Positions 34,879 through 43,237 of a stretch of DNA of 64,000 bases are shown here, piece after piece. The translations under genes were made by a program, and so were the position numbers. The notes under the pieces were generated by a model that saw only the letters and a program-made list of their open reading frames with translations, searched no databases and was not told the origin of the DNA. The DNA lies in assembly GCF_000717345.1 (NCBI RefSeq), contig NZ_JNZA01000013.1, positions 124,001 to 188,000 on the forward strand, given 5' to 3'. Position 1 is the first letter of the stretch. The number at the start of each line of letters is the position of its first letter. The stretch comes from Streptomyces lydicus. GTDB lineage: Bacteria > Actinomycetota > Actinomycetes > Streptomycetales > Streptomycetaceae.

Positions 34879-35676
34879 ATGACGTCGCTGCACACCGCCC
34901 TGCTCCAGAGTTCGGGACGGCCCGGCGACGTCGCGCACAATCTGCGGGTGCTCGACGACGCGGCCCGCGCCGCCGCGGCGAACGGCGCCGGACTGCTGGC
35001 CGCGCCCGAGATGTTCCTCACCGGCTACGCCATCGGCGACGACGTCCCCAGGCTCGCCGAGCCCGCCGACGGCGAGTCCGCCGACGCGATCGCCGAGATC
35101 GCCACCCGGCACGGTCTGGCCGTCGCGTACGGCTACCCGGAGCGCGACGGCGAGACGGTCTACAACTCCGTCCAGCTGATCTCTGCCGACGGCACGAGGC
35201 TCGCGAACTACCGCAAGACCCACCTCTTCGGCTGCTTCGAGCGCGACCACTTCACGCCCGGCGACCAGCCCGTCGTCCAGGCCGAGCTGGCCGGCCTCCG
35301 CGTCGGCCTGATGATCTGCTACGACGTGGAGTTCCCGGAGAACGTCCGGGCCCACGCCCTCGCCGGCACCGACCTTCTCCTGGTGCCCACCGCGCAGATG
35401 CACCCGTTCCAGTTCGTCGCGGAATCGCTGGTGCCGGTCCGCGCCTTCGAGAACCAGATGTACGTCGCGTACGTCAACCGCACCGGCCCGGAAGGGGAGT
35501 TCGAGTTCGTCGGGCTCTCCACGCTCGCCGGCCCCGACGGAGTCGCCCGGGCCCGCGCCGGCCGCGGCGAGGAACTGGTGTCCGCCGACGTCGACCCGGC
35601 GTTCCTCGCCGCCTCCCGGGAGAACAACCCCTACCTGCGCGACCGCCGCCCGGGACTGTACGCGTCCCTCGTCTGA
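34879..35676 (+). CDS. Carbon-nitrogen hydrolase (DavA/omega-amidase-like amidase)
   Basis: The 265 residues have the nitrilase-fold catalytic triad Glu (LLAAPEMFLTGY), Lys (NYRKTHLFG) and Cys (LMICYDVEFPE). The length and N-terminus match 5-aminovaleramide amidase (DavA) of Pseudomonas and related amidases. It would hydrolyse the amide released by the monooxygenase encoded 57 bp downstream to a carboxylate plus ammonia. ATG 34879 follows GAGGGG. The pairing with a DavB-like enzyme makes lysine or arginine catabolism the best guess, not proven. Confidence 0.88.
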   Translation: MTSLHTALLQSSGRPGDVAHNLRVLDDAARAAAANGAGLLAAPEMFLTGYAIGDDVPRLAEPADGESADAIAEIATRHGLAVAYGYPERDGETVYNSVQLISADGTRLANYRKTHLFGCFERDHFTPGDQPVVQAELAGLRVGLMICYDVEFPENVRAHALAGTDLLLVPTAQMHPFQFVAESLVPVRAFENQMYVAYVNRTGPEGEFEFVGLSTLAGPDGVARARAGRGEELVSADVDPAFLAASRENNPYLRDRRPGLYASLV

Positions 35677-35733
35677 CCGCTTCCCGCCCCCACCGCCTCA
35701 TCGTCAGCTTTCCGTGCAAGGAGTCCGTACCCC

Positions 35734-37440
35734 ATGACGTCCACGGTGCCCCCCGCCGTCCCGCACACCGACATGCAGCCGCCGATCACCATGTTCGGCC
35801 CGGACTTCCCGTACGCCTACGACGACTTCCTGGCGCACCCGGCCGGCCTCGGCCAGATACCGGCGACCGAGCACGGCACCGAGGTCGCGATCATCGGCGG
35901 CGGCCTCTCCGGCATCGTCACCGCGTACGAGCTGATGAAGATGGGCCTCAAGCCCGTCGTCTACGAGGCCGACCAGATCGGCGGCCGGCTCCGCACCGTC
36001 GGCTTCGACGGCTGCTCCGCCGCAGCGGACGAGAGCGAGCTCAACTGCGAGCTGGGCGCGATGCGCTTCCCGCCGTCCTCCACGGCGCTGCAGCACTACA
36101 TCGACCTGGTGGGCCTGCAGACCCGGCCGTTCCCCAACCCGCTCGCCGAGACCACGCCCTCGACGGTCGTCGACCTCAAGGGCGAGTCGCACTACGCGAC
36201 CACCGTCGACGACCTGCCGCAGGTCTACCGCGACGTGATGAACGCCTGGAACGCCTGCCTGGAGGAGGGAGCCGACTTCTCCGACATGAACCAGGCCATG
36301 CGCGAGCGCGACGTGCCGCGCATCCGCGAGATCTGGGCGAAGCTCGTCGAGAAGCTCGACAACCAGACCTTCTACGGCTTCCTCTGCGACTCCACGGCCT
36401 TCAAGTCCTTCCGGCACCGCGAGATCTTCGGCCAGGTCGGCTTCGGCACCGGCGGCTGGGACACCGACTTCCCCAACTCCATCCTGGAGATCCTGCGGGT
36501 CGTCTACACCGAGGCCGACGACCACCACCGCGGCATCGTCGGCGGCTCTCAGCAGCTGCCGCTGCGCCTGTGGGAGCGCGCGCCCGAGAAGATCGTCCAC
36601 TGGGCGCAGGGCACCTCGCTGTCGACGCTGCACGACGGCGCCCCGCGCCCGGCGGTGACCCGGCTGCACCGCACCGCCGGCAACCGCGTCACGGTCACCG
36701 ACGCCACCGGCGACATCCGCTCCTACGGTGCGGTCGTCTTCACCGCCCAGTCGTGGATGCTGCTGTCCAAGATCGCCTGCGACGACGAGCTGTTCCCCAT
36801 CGACCACTGGACGGCGATGGAGCGCACCCACTACATGGAGTCGTCCAAGCTGTTCGTGCCCGTGGACCGGCCGTTCTGGCTGGACAAGGACGAGGACACC
36901 GGCCGGGACGTCATGTCGATGACGCTCACGGACCGGATGACCCGCGGCACCTACCTCCTCGACAACGGCCCCGACCGGCCCGCCGTCATCTGCCTCTCGT
37001 ACACGTGGTGCGACGACAGCCTCAAGTGGCTGCCGCTGGACGCCAACGAGCGGATGGAGGTCATGCTCAAGTCGCTGTCGGAGATCTATCCGAAGGTCGA
37101 CATCCGCAAGCACATCATCGGCAACCCGGTCACCGTCTCCTGGGAGAACGAGCCCTACTTCATGGGCGCGTTCAAGGCCAACCTGCCCGGCCACTACCGC
37201 TACCAGCGGCGGCTGTTCACCCACTTCATGCAGGACCGCCTGCCCGAGGACAAGCGCGGCATCTTCCTCGCCGGCGACGACATCTCCTGGACGGCCGGCT
37301 GGGCCGAGGGCGCGGTGCAGACCGCGCTGAACGCGGTGTGGGGCGTGATGCACCACTTCGGCGGCGCCACCGACTCCACCAACCCCGGCCCGGGCGACGT
37401 GTACGACGAGATCGCGCCCGTCGAACTGCCCGAGGACTGA
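35734..37440 (+). CDS. Flavin amino-acid 2-monooxygenase (DavB/IaaM-like amine oxidase)
   Basis: The 568 residues carry the FAD dinucleotide fold EVAIIGGGLSGIVTAYELMKMGLKPVVYEA (about 50-79), the GGRLR motif, ELGAMRFPPSS and C-terminal IFLAGDDISWTAGWAEGAVQTALNAVWG. From memory, long blocks (FGPDFPYAYDDFLAHPAGLG, FGQVGFGTGGWDTDFPNS, HPAGLG) resemble Pseudomonas L-lysine 2-monooxygenase. Such enzymes oxidatively decarboxylate an amino acid to an amide; IaaM does this to tryptophan. It lies directly after the amidase gene and shares its promoter. L-lysine or L-arginine are the likeliest substrates; a plain amino acid oxidase activity is possible. Confidence 0.85.
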   Translation: MTSTVPPAVPHTDMQPPITMFGPDFPYAYDDFLAHPAGLGQIPATEHGTEVAIIGGGLSGIVTAYELMKMGLKPVVYEADQIGGRLRTVGFDGCSAAADESELNCELGAMRFPPSSTALQHYIDLVGLQTRPFPNPLAETTPSTVVDLKGESHYATTVDDLPQVYRDVMNAWNACLEEGADFSDMNQAMRERDVPRIREIWAKLVEKLDNQTFYGFLCDSTAFKSFRHREIFGQVGFGTGGWDTDFPNSILEILRVVYTEADDHHRGIVGGSQQLPLRLWERAPEKIVHWAQGTSLSTLHDGAPRPAVTRLHRTAGNRVTVTDATGDIRSYGAVVFTAQSWMLLSKIACDDELFPIDHWTAMERTHYMESSKLFVPVDRPFWLDKDEDTGRDVMSMTLTDRMTRGTYLLDNGPDRPAVICLSYTWCDDSLKWLPLDANERMEVMLKSLSEIYPKVDIRKHIIGNPVTVSWENEPYFMGAFKANLPGHYRYQRRLFTHFMQDRLPEDKRGIFLAGDDISWTAGWAEGAVQTALNAVWGVMHHFGGATDSTNPGPGDVYDEIAPVELPED

Positions 37441-37448
37441 CCCGAGGA

Positions 37449-37481
37449 CAGCAGGGGCCCGGCACCGCCGGGCCCCTGCTG
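37449..37481 (+). terminator. Intrinsic terminator after the monooxygenase gene
   Basis: A 15-bp perfect stem CAGCAGGGGCCCGGC / GCCGGGCCCCTGCTG with a 3-base loop lies 9 bp after the stop and separates convergent genes, so it may serve both. Confidence 0.85.
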
Positions 37482-37517
37482 CCGTACCGGCCTCCCCTGG
37501 GCGAGGGGAGACGCCTC

Positions 37518-38447
37518 CTACACCCCGGCCGCCCGCGCCGCCGCGTACACCTCCGCCGCGAGGTCCTTCAGCTCCGCGGCGTCCCGTGCCCGGCCCTGCA
37601 GGTCGATCAGGATCTCCTCCACGCCCACCGCGGCATGCGCGTGCAGGTCCTCGACGATCTGCGCCACGCTGCCCTGGAACGGCCGGCGGTCCGCGCCCTC
37701 GTAATCCTTGCCGGTGTGCTGGGTGTTGACCCGCAGTACGCTCTGCACCGGTTCCTTGCGGCCCCGTTCGGCGGCCAGCTCCTGCAGCTGCCGCCACTGC
37801 CCGGCGAGCGCCTCGGCACCCATACCGACCGGCATCCAGCCGTCCGCCCGGTCGACCAGCCGGCGCAGCGCCCGCGGGCTGCCGGCCGGCAGCAGGATCG
37901 GCAGCGGCCCCTTGGGCTTGGGGCCGACGACGGACGGCGCGACGGTGGTCAGCGCTCCCTCGTACTCCACCGGGTCGGGGCCCCACACCGCGCGGCAGAC
38001 GTCGATCACCTCGTCGAGGACCTTGCCGCGCTGCTCGAAGGGCGCCACGGCGGCGGCCGCGTACTCGTCCAGCGACCAGCCGGAGCCCAGGCCGGCGACC
38101 ACCCGGCCGCCGCTCGCCGCGTCCAGCGAGGCGAGGGTGCGGGCCAGCTGGAAGGGGACGTGCAGCGGGGCGACCAGGACGCTGGTGCCCAGCCGCGCCC
38201 GCCGGGTGGCGGCCACCGCCAGCGCCAGCGTCACCAGCGGGTCGGCCACCGAGCGGTAGTCGTCGGGCCAGGGCAGGCCCGGGATGTTGTACAGCCCCTG
38301 GGTGGCGGGCTCCGGGAAGAGGACCCGCTCGAAGACCCACAGGCTCTCGTAGCCGGTTTCCTCCGCCGCCCGCGCCACGTCGGGCACGTCACGTCCGATG
38401 TCGTACTGCCGCATCTGCGGAAGACCCAGGCCGAGTCGGATGGCCAT
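37518..38447 (-). CDS. LLM-class F420-dependent oxidoreductase
   Basis: A 309-residue luciferase-like TIM barrel. IRLGLGLPQ at the N-terminus, ARAAEETGYESLWVFERV, LGTSVLVAPLHVPFQLARTLASLDAASGGRVVAGLGSGW (about 85-123) and SPRALRRLVDRADGWMP are typical of actinobacterial enzymes using coenzyme F420. The substrate is unknown. ATG 38447 has AGGAG at a good distance; upstream in-frame codons to 38495 lack family similarity. It lies 111 bp downstream of the DUF5995 gene on the same strand. Confidence 0.9.
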   Translation of the reverse strand: MAIRLGLGLPQMRQYDIGRDVPDVARAAEETGYESLWVFERVLFPEPATQGLYNIPGLPWPDDYRSVADPLVTLALAVAATRRARLGTSVLVAPLHVPFQLARTLASLDAASGGRVVAGLGSGWSLDEYAAAAVAPFEQRGKVLDEVIDVCRAVWGPDPVEYEGALTTVAPSVVGPKPKGPLPILLPAGSPRALRRLVDRADGWMPVGMGAEALAGQWRQLQELAAERGRKEPVQSVLRVNTQHTGKDYEGADRRPFQGSVAQIVEDLHAHAAVGVEEILIDLQGRARDAAELKDLAAEVYAAARAAGV

Positions 38448-38558
38448 ACACCGCACTCCTCTGTCTCGGGTGTCGCACCTCGTCCCCTCGGTCAACCTAC
38501 CGGCGGGGAAGGGAAGTTCAAGGAGACGTCGCCGTGCCGGGCCGGTACGGTGACCGGT

Positions 38559-39278
38559 TCAGCCCGGCAGCGGCGTCAGCAGCATCCGCCCCACCAGGCC
38601 CACCCCGGCGTCCAGCCGCTCGGTGAACTCCTCGGTCACCTCGGTCAGCCGGCGCACGCTCCACAGTGCCCGGGCCGCCACCCAGGCGCCGTCCCTGGCC
38701 TTGTCCAGGCTCCACGAGCCGATCAGATGCGTCAGCGGATCGGCCACGTCCAGCAGGTCGGGGCCCGGCATCAGCCGCTCCCGGATCCGCTCCTCCAGGC
38801 TCGTCAGCACCCCGCCCACCCGGTCGAAGTCGGCCGCCAGCGCGTCCGGTTCGCACTCCAGCGCCCGGCAGGTGTCCAGCACCGCGAGCGCCAGGTCGTG
38901 GCCGATGTGGGCGTTGATCCCGGCCAGCGCGAACTGCAGCGGCCGTACGCCGGGGTGCCGGCGCAGCTGGAACAGCGGCCGCCAGCAGGCCGGCGCGGGT
39001 CGCCCGGCGGCCACGGCGTCCACCGCGTCGAAGTAGCGCCGTGCGAAGCGGACGTCGAGCTCGCCGGCGGCCCGCGGATCGGTGAAGGAGCCGCCCCCGA
39101 GGCGTCCGGCCACCGCCTCGGTGACCGTCAGGTAGATCCCGTTGAAGACGGCCACCCCGTCCTCGGGGGGCAGCGCCGCGGCCAGCGCCCGCATCCGTGC
39201 GAGCACCTCGGCCACACCGGCGCCGGCCGCGGTCGCCGGCCGGCCGTGGCCCTCGCCGCATTCCTGAAATGTCGTCAT
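38559..39278 (-). CDS. DUF5995-family protein
   Basis: A 239-residue protein of unknown function, predicted all-helical. VAVFNGIYLTVTEAV (about 43-57) and LAGINAHIGHDLALAVLD (about 116-133) are the conserved blocks of this family; the paired histidines and Asp in INAHIGHD could bind a metal or take part in catalysis. No signal peptide or membrane helix is evident. The ATG at 39278 starts at the edge of a long intergenic region. Its link with the downstream LLM oxidoreductase gene is only positional. Confidence 0.7.
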   Translation of the reverse strand: MTTFQECGEGHGRPATAAGAGVAEVLARMRALAAALPPEDGVAVFNGIYLTVTEAVAGRLGGGSFTDPRAAGELDVRFARRYFDAVDAVAAGRPAPACWRPLFQLRRHPGVRPLQFALAGINAHIGHDLALAVLDTCRALECEPDALAADFDRVGGVLTSLEERIRERLMPGPDLLDVADPLTHLIGSWSLDKARDGAWVAARALWSVRRLTEVTEEFTERLDAGVGLVGRMLLTPLPG

Positions 39279-39783
39279 CTGCCCAGCGTGACAGCCGGAT
39301 CGGTAATTTCCGTATCCGCCGGTGGCCGTTGACCGGAACGAGGTAATGTCCGGCGCGCCCTCTTGTGGCGCTTACGGCGAGCCGCGAACAGGGCTACAGC
39401 GGACCGTGAAAACGCCTCTCGGCGTTCCCGGAACCGGCGCGGGAACGCGGCGCGGAATTCCGGAGGCCGGGCCTGTCCCGAGAGGCCCGGCCGCACGCGA
39501 TGCCCCGCTCGTGGGCATCGTGCGCTGTTGCCGGGTGGCGGCCCGCGGCGCTCGGCCGAAAGGCCCGGGTGCCCCTTCGACCGGTCCACGGATTACTTCT
39601 CCGGGACGCCGGAAACTCTTCGGCTTTCCTTGACGGATCTCCTGCGCGTCATGATTTCTGCTGCCGCACCCACCGGAAATCCGGCGCCTTCCCCGCGGGC
39701 AAAACCCGTGCGGGAAGACGGCCACGGAAGCTCCCGGTGCGCGGGGCCGCGTCGTCCGACCGGGGCGAAGCCCGTGCCCTCGC
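39279..39783. other. 505-bp intergenic region with adjacent strong hairpins
   Basis: No reading frame here has Streptomyces-like codon use over a useful length. Two perfect hairpins stand side by side: GGCCGGGCCT / AGGCCCGGCC (39465-39492, 8-base loop) and CGATGCCC / GGGCATCG (39498-39520, 7-base loop). TTGACCGG at 39329 is a possible promoter element, and TTGACG at 39629 another. The region separates the uracil permease from the upstream side of the DUF5995 gene and could encode a structured RNA. Confidence 0.4.
39688..39717 (-). terminator. Putative terminator of the uracil permease gene
   Basis: CTTCCCGCACGGG and CCCGCGGGGAAG form an imperfect hairpin with a TTTT loop, 67-96 bp beyond the minus-strand stop. 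Confidence 0.45.
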
Positions 39784-41157
39784 TCAGTCCTCGTCGTACG
39801 AGGAGGTGCCCTCGTCCAGCAGCGGCGGCTGGGGCTTGAGGTGGGCGGGGGCCATGGCGCGCAGCGCGTGGTAGCCGGTGAGGACCACGATCGTGCCCAG
39901 CGCGATCCCGCTCAGTTCGAAGTTGTCGCTGATGTGCAGGCTGACACCGCCGACGCCGATGATGATGCCGGCGGCGACCGGCACGAGGTTGAGCGGATTG
40001 CGCAGATCCACCTTGTTGTGCACCCAGATCTGGGCGCCCAGCAGGCCGATCATGCCGTAGAGGATGACGGTGATACCGCCCAGCACGCCGCCGGGGATCG
40101 CCGCCACCACCGCGCCGAACTTCGGGCACAGGCCGAACAGCAGGGCGAAGCCGGCCGCCGCCCAGTAGGCCGCGGTGGAGTAGACCCGGGTCGCCGCCAT
40201 CACGCCGATGTTCTCGGAGTAGGTGGTGTTGGGCGGGCCGCCGAGCGCGGTGGAGAGCACCGAGGCGGCGCCGTCCGCGGAGATCGCGGTGCCGAGCTGG
40301 TCGTCCAGCGGGTCCCCGGTCATCTCGCCGACCGCCTTGACGTGTCCGGCGTTCTCCGCGACCAGCGCGATCACCACCGGCAGCGCGACCAGGATCGCCG
40401 ACCACTGGAAGCTCGGGCCGTGGAAGTGCGGCAGGCCGATCCAGTCCGCCTTGCCGACCGCGGAGAAGTCCAGCCGCCAGTGATCGGTGACCTTCCCCGC
40501 GCCGTTCACGGAGTGGATCATCCCGAAGAGCCGGTCGAAGACGAAGGAGACGAGGTACCCGAAGACCAGTCCCAGGAAGATCGCGATACGGGACCAGAAG
40601 CCGCGCAGGCAGACCACCGCGAATCCGGTGCACAGCATGGTCAGCAACGCCACCCACTGGTCCTGCGGCCAGTACGTGCTCGCCGTCACGGGCGCCAGGT
40701 TGAAGCCGATCAGCATCACCACCGCGCCGGTGACCACCGGCGGCATGGCGGCATGGATGATCCGCGCCCCGAACCGCTGGACCGCCAGGCCGACGAGGAA
40801 CAGCGCGATCCCGACCACCAGCACCGCGCCGGTCACCGTCGCGCTGGTCCCGCCCTGCGCCCGGATGACCGCGGCCACCCCGACGAACGACAGCGAACAG
40901 CCGAGGTACGACGGCACCCGGCCGCGGGTGGCCAGCAGGAAGATGACGGTGGCGACACCGGACATCATGATCGCGAGGTTGGGGTCGAGCCCCATCAGCA
41001 CCGGAGCGACGAAGCTCGCGCCGAACATGGCGACGACGTGCTGCGCGCCCAGTCCCACCGTGCGCGGCCACGAGAGCCGCTCATCCGGTCTGACCACGGC
41101 TCCGGGGGCCGGATTGCGCCCGTCTCCATGAACGGTCCAGCGGACGCCCAGGCCCAT
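39784..41157 (-). CDS. NCS2-family uracil/xanthine permease (UraA-like)
   Basis: A 457-residue proton-coupled nucleobase carrier with about 14 helices. QHVVAMFGASFVAPVLMGLD opens helix 1, VALVAENAGHVKAVGEMTG carries the conserved Glu, and GGPPNTTYSENIGVMAATRVYS is the NCS2 signature that binds the base. The pattern is closest to uracil permeases, which fits a genome segment rich in pyrimidine genes, but xanthine cannot be excluded. The ATG at 41157 is preceded by GGAG. The C-terminus is acidic and hydrophilic. Confidence 0.9.
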   Translation of the reverse strand: MGLGVRWTVHGDGRNPAPGAVVRPDERLSWPRTVGLGAQHVVAMFGASFVAPVLMGLDPNLAIMMSGVATVIFLLATRGRVPSYLGCSLSFVGVAAVIRAQGGTSATVTGAVLVVGIALFLVGLAVQRFGARIIHAAMPPVVTGAVVMLIGFNLAPVTASTYWPQDQWVALLTMLCTGFAVVCLRGFWSRIAIFLGLVFGYLVSFVFDRLFGMIHSVNGAGKVTDHWRLDFSAVGKADWIGLPHFHGPSFQWSAILVALPVVIALVAENAGHVKAVGEMTGDPLDDQLGTAISADGAASVLSTALGGPPNTTYSENIGVMAATRVYSTAAYWAAAGFALLFGLCPKFGAVVAAIPGGVLGGITVILYGMIGLLGAQIWVHNKVDLRNPLNLVPVAAGIIIGVGGVSLHISDNFELSGIALGTIVVLTGYHALRAMAPAHLKPQPPLLDEGTSSYDED

Positions 41158-41312
41158 GACTGCTCCACTTCTCCACGCGGTGATGACCGGGCAATGTTAG
41201 AGCGGCGTAAGTCCACTTCATCCCGGTATTGCACGGTCTGAGGTTGCTATGGCCTCGGTCACTGCCGCCCGTCGCGGGCGGTGGCCGCACCGGCCCGCCG
41301 GGCAAAGCATTC

Positions 41313-41326
41313 TAAGCAGCCGCTTA
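41313..41326. promoter_or_regulatory. Inverted repeat upstream of the thioesterase gene
   Basis: TAAGC-AGCC-GCTTA is a perfect 5-4-5 repeat in an AT-richer patch, 46 bp upstream of the thioesterase GTG. Its form resembles TetR-family sites found near acyl-CoA genes. No TetR gene is in the window. Confidence 0.4.
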
Positions 41327-41371
41327 CTATTGCTCCGGCAAGCGCACCGAGAACCCCAGGAGCAACACCCC

Positions 41372-41875
41372 GTGAGCGTCGAACCCCTCCAGACCACCGG
41401 CCCCGTCCCCTACGGCCAACTGGTCCCCGTCACCGTCCACTTCGACGACCTCGACGCACTCGGCATGCTCCACAACTCCCGCTACCCGCTGCTCGTCGAG
41501 CGCGCCTGGGCCGAGTACTGGCACGGCCGGGGCTTCGGCTTCGACGGCGACTGGGCCGCCGCGGGCGACATGTGCAACGTCATCAAGGAGATGCGGGTCT
41601 CCTACGAGCGCTCCGTCACCAGCCCCGGCCGCTACGCCGCCCACCTGTGGGTGGAGCGCCTCGGCCGCACCGGCCTGACCTACGGCTTCCGGCTCTGCTC
41701 GGCCGACGGCACCGAGACCTACGCGCACGGCCACCGGGTCCTGGTCCGCGTCGACGCGGGAACGCTGCGCCCCACCCCGTGGTCGGACCGGGCCCGCGCG
41801 ATCGCGACGGAGCTGCTCCGCCCCGCGGCCGATGGGACGGACGCGGCTGACACGACGGGCGCGGAGGCCGCCTGA
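41372..41875 (+). CDS. Acyl-CoA thioesterase (hot-dog fold)
   Basis: A 167-residue 4HBT-type thioesterase. VTVHFDDLDALGMLHNSRYPLLVERAWAEYW (about 20-50) matches the hot-dog signature with the catalytic-type Asp and the long central helix; IKEMRVSYERSV and GHRVLVRVD are the following strands. It hydrolyses an acyl-CoA of unknown chain. GTG 41372 has AGGAG nine bases upstream; an open upstream frame back to 41249 would cover the promoter. The last 20 residues are Ala/Asp-rich. Confidence 0.9.
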   Translation: MSVEPLQTTGPVPYGQLVPVTVHFDDLDALGMLHNSRYPLLVERAWAEYWHGRGFGFDGDWAAAGDMCNVIKEMRVSYERSVTSPGRYAAHLWVERLGRTGLTYGFRLCSADGTETYAHGHRVLVRVDAGTLRPTPWSDRARAIATELLRPAADGTDAADTTGAEAA

Positions 41876-41935
41876 GGCACGGCCCGGCGGGCGGCAGCCG
41901 AGGCGAGCCCCGCGCCGCCGTTGGTGCCGTCCGGC

Positions 41936-43168
41936 TCAGGACCGCTCCAGGTCGCCGGCCGCCGCCGGCGCGCCGGACGCGGTCCGGGCCGGGACGCGCA
42001 GCACCCCGGCGCCCCCGACCAGCCCGCACGCCAGCGCGGTGACCAGCGCGAACGACACCGTCAGCGACGTCGCCTGGGCGATGCCGCCGATCGCGGACGG
42101 GGCGATCAGCCCGGAGGTGTAGGTGATCGTGGCGACGCCCGCGATCGCCTGGCTGGGGGCCGGGCCGCTGCGCCCGGCCGCCGCGAACGCCAGCGGGACC
42201 ACCACCGCGATCCCGAGACCCATCAGGCCGAACCCGGCCATCGCGGCCGCGGGGTGCCGCGCGAGGACGACCAGCAGCCCGCCGGCTGCTGCCAGCGCCC
42301 CGCCGGCCCGTACGGTGCGCATCGCGCCGAAGCGTGCCACCACCTTGTCGCCGGCCAGCCGCGCGGCGGCCATCGTGCAGGCGAAGGCGGTGGTCGACGC
42401 GGCCGCCAGGCCCGGGTCGGTGCCCAGCCGGTCACGGAGGTAGACCGCGGACCAGTCCAGACCGGCGCCCTCGGCGAACACCGCGCAGAACCCGACGGCC
42501 CCGATGACCAGCGCCGACCTGGGCGGCAACGCGAAGCGCGGGGGCGGGTGCTCCTCGGGCGCGCTGCGCAGGTCCAGCACGCCCCGGCAGGCGAGCGCGC
42601 CGAGCAGGGTCAGGACGAGGGCCGCTCCCGCCAGATGGAGCCGGGCGTCCCAGTCGGCGTGTGCGGCGACGGTGCCGGCCGCCGAGCCCAGCAGCGCGCC
42701 CACGCTCCACATGCCGTGCAGCCCCGACATGATCGGCCGGCCCAGCCGGTCCTCGGTCTCCACCCCCAGCGCGTTCATCGCGACGTCCGCCGTGCCGGAG
42801 GCCGCGCCGTACACCAGCAGCGCCGGGCACAGCGTGTACAGGCCGGGGGAGAGGGCGGGCAGGACCAGCGACAGGGTCCACAGGGCGAGCAGTCCGCGCA
42901 GCGCGGCGCGGGCGCCGAAGCGGTGGCTGATCCGGCCGGCGAGCGGCATCGCCAGGGAGGCGCCGATCGCCGGGAAGGCCAGGGCCAGTCCGAGCTGACC
43001 GGGGGAGAGGGCGGTGTGGTCCTGGATCCAGGGGATGCGGGTGGCGAAGTTGCCGGTGACCGAGCCGTGGATCAGGAAGACCGCGGCCACGGCCCAACGG
43101 GCGCGGCGCAGGTCGCTGCGGGGGAGGGAGGTGGGGGTGACGTCACGGGGGACGCCGTTGCCGGCCAT
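41936..43168 (-). CDS. MFS transporter (fucose/sugar-type 12-helix)
   Basis: A 410-residue protein with 12 predicted helices. RWAVAAVFLIHGSVTGNFATRIPWIQDHTALSPGQLGLAL opens the first helices, GRISHRFGARAALRG is motif A, and GAASGTADVAMNALGVETEDRLGRPIMSGLHGMWSVGALLG is typical of the FucP/YbjJ-like group that moves sugars or other small solutes. The ATG is preceded by TTTTTCACCC without a strong ribosome site. It is divergent from a ROK regulator, with a clear operator between them. Confidence 0.9.
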   Translation of the reverse strand: MAGNGVPRDVTPTSLPRSDLRRARWAVAAVFLIHGSVTGNFATRIPWIQDHTALSPGQLGLALAFPAIGASLAMPLAGRISHRFGARAALRGLLALWTLSLVLPALSPGLYTLCPALLVYGAASGTADVAMNALGVETEDRLGRPIMSGLHGMWSVGALLGSAAGTVAAHADWDARLHLAGAALVLTLLGALACRGVLDLRSAPEEHPPPRFALPPRSALVIGAVGFCAVFAEGAGLDWSAVYLRDRLGTDPGLAAASTTAFACTMAAARLAGDKVVARFGAMRTVRAGGALAAAGGLLVVLARHPAAAMAGFGLMGLGIAVVVPLAFAAAGRSGPAPSQAIAGVATITYTSGLIAPSAIGGIAQATSLTVSFALVTALACGLVGGAGVLRVPARTASGAPAAAGDLERS

Positions 43169-43179
43169 GGGTGAAAAAC

Positions 43180-43200
43180 TATCAGGAACCCTGCCTGATA
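43180..43200. promoter_or_regulatory. Operator between the MFS and ROK genes
   Basis: TATCAGG-7-CCTGATA is a perfect inverted repeat 12 bp from the MFS ATG and 38 bp from the ROK ATG, in an AT-rich patch. It is the natural binding site for the adjacent ROK repressor. Confidence 0.7.
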
Positions 43201-43237
43201 ATAAGAGTTCGGGCCTGCGGGGTGACAGAATCCCGCC

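Noticed and set aside
34842..39332. A 1496-residue plus-strand open frame
   Set aside because: It runs out of frame through the amidase, monooxygenase and two minus-strand genes, is Arg/Pro/His-rich and has no domain structure.
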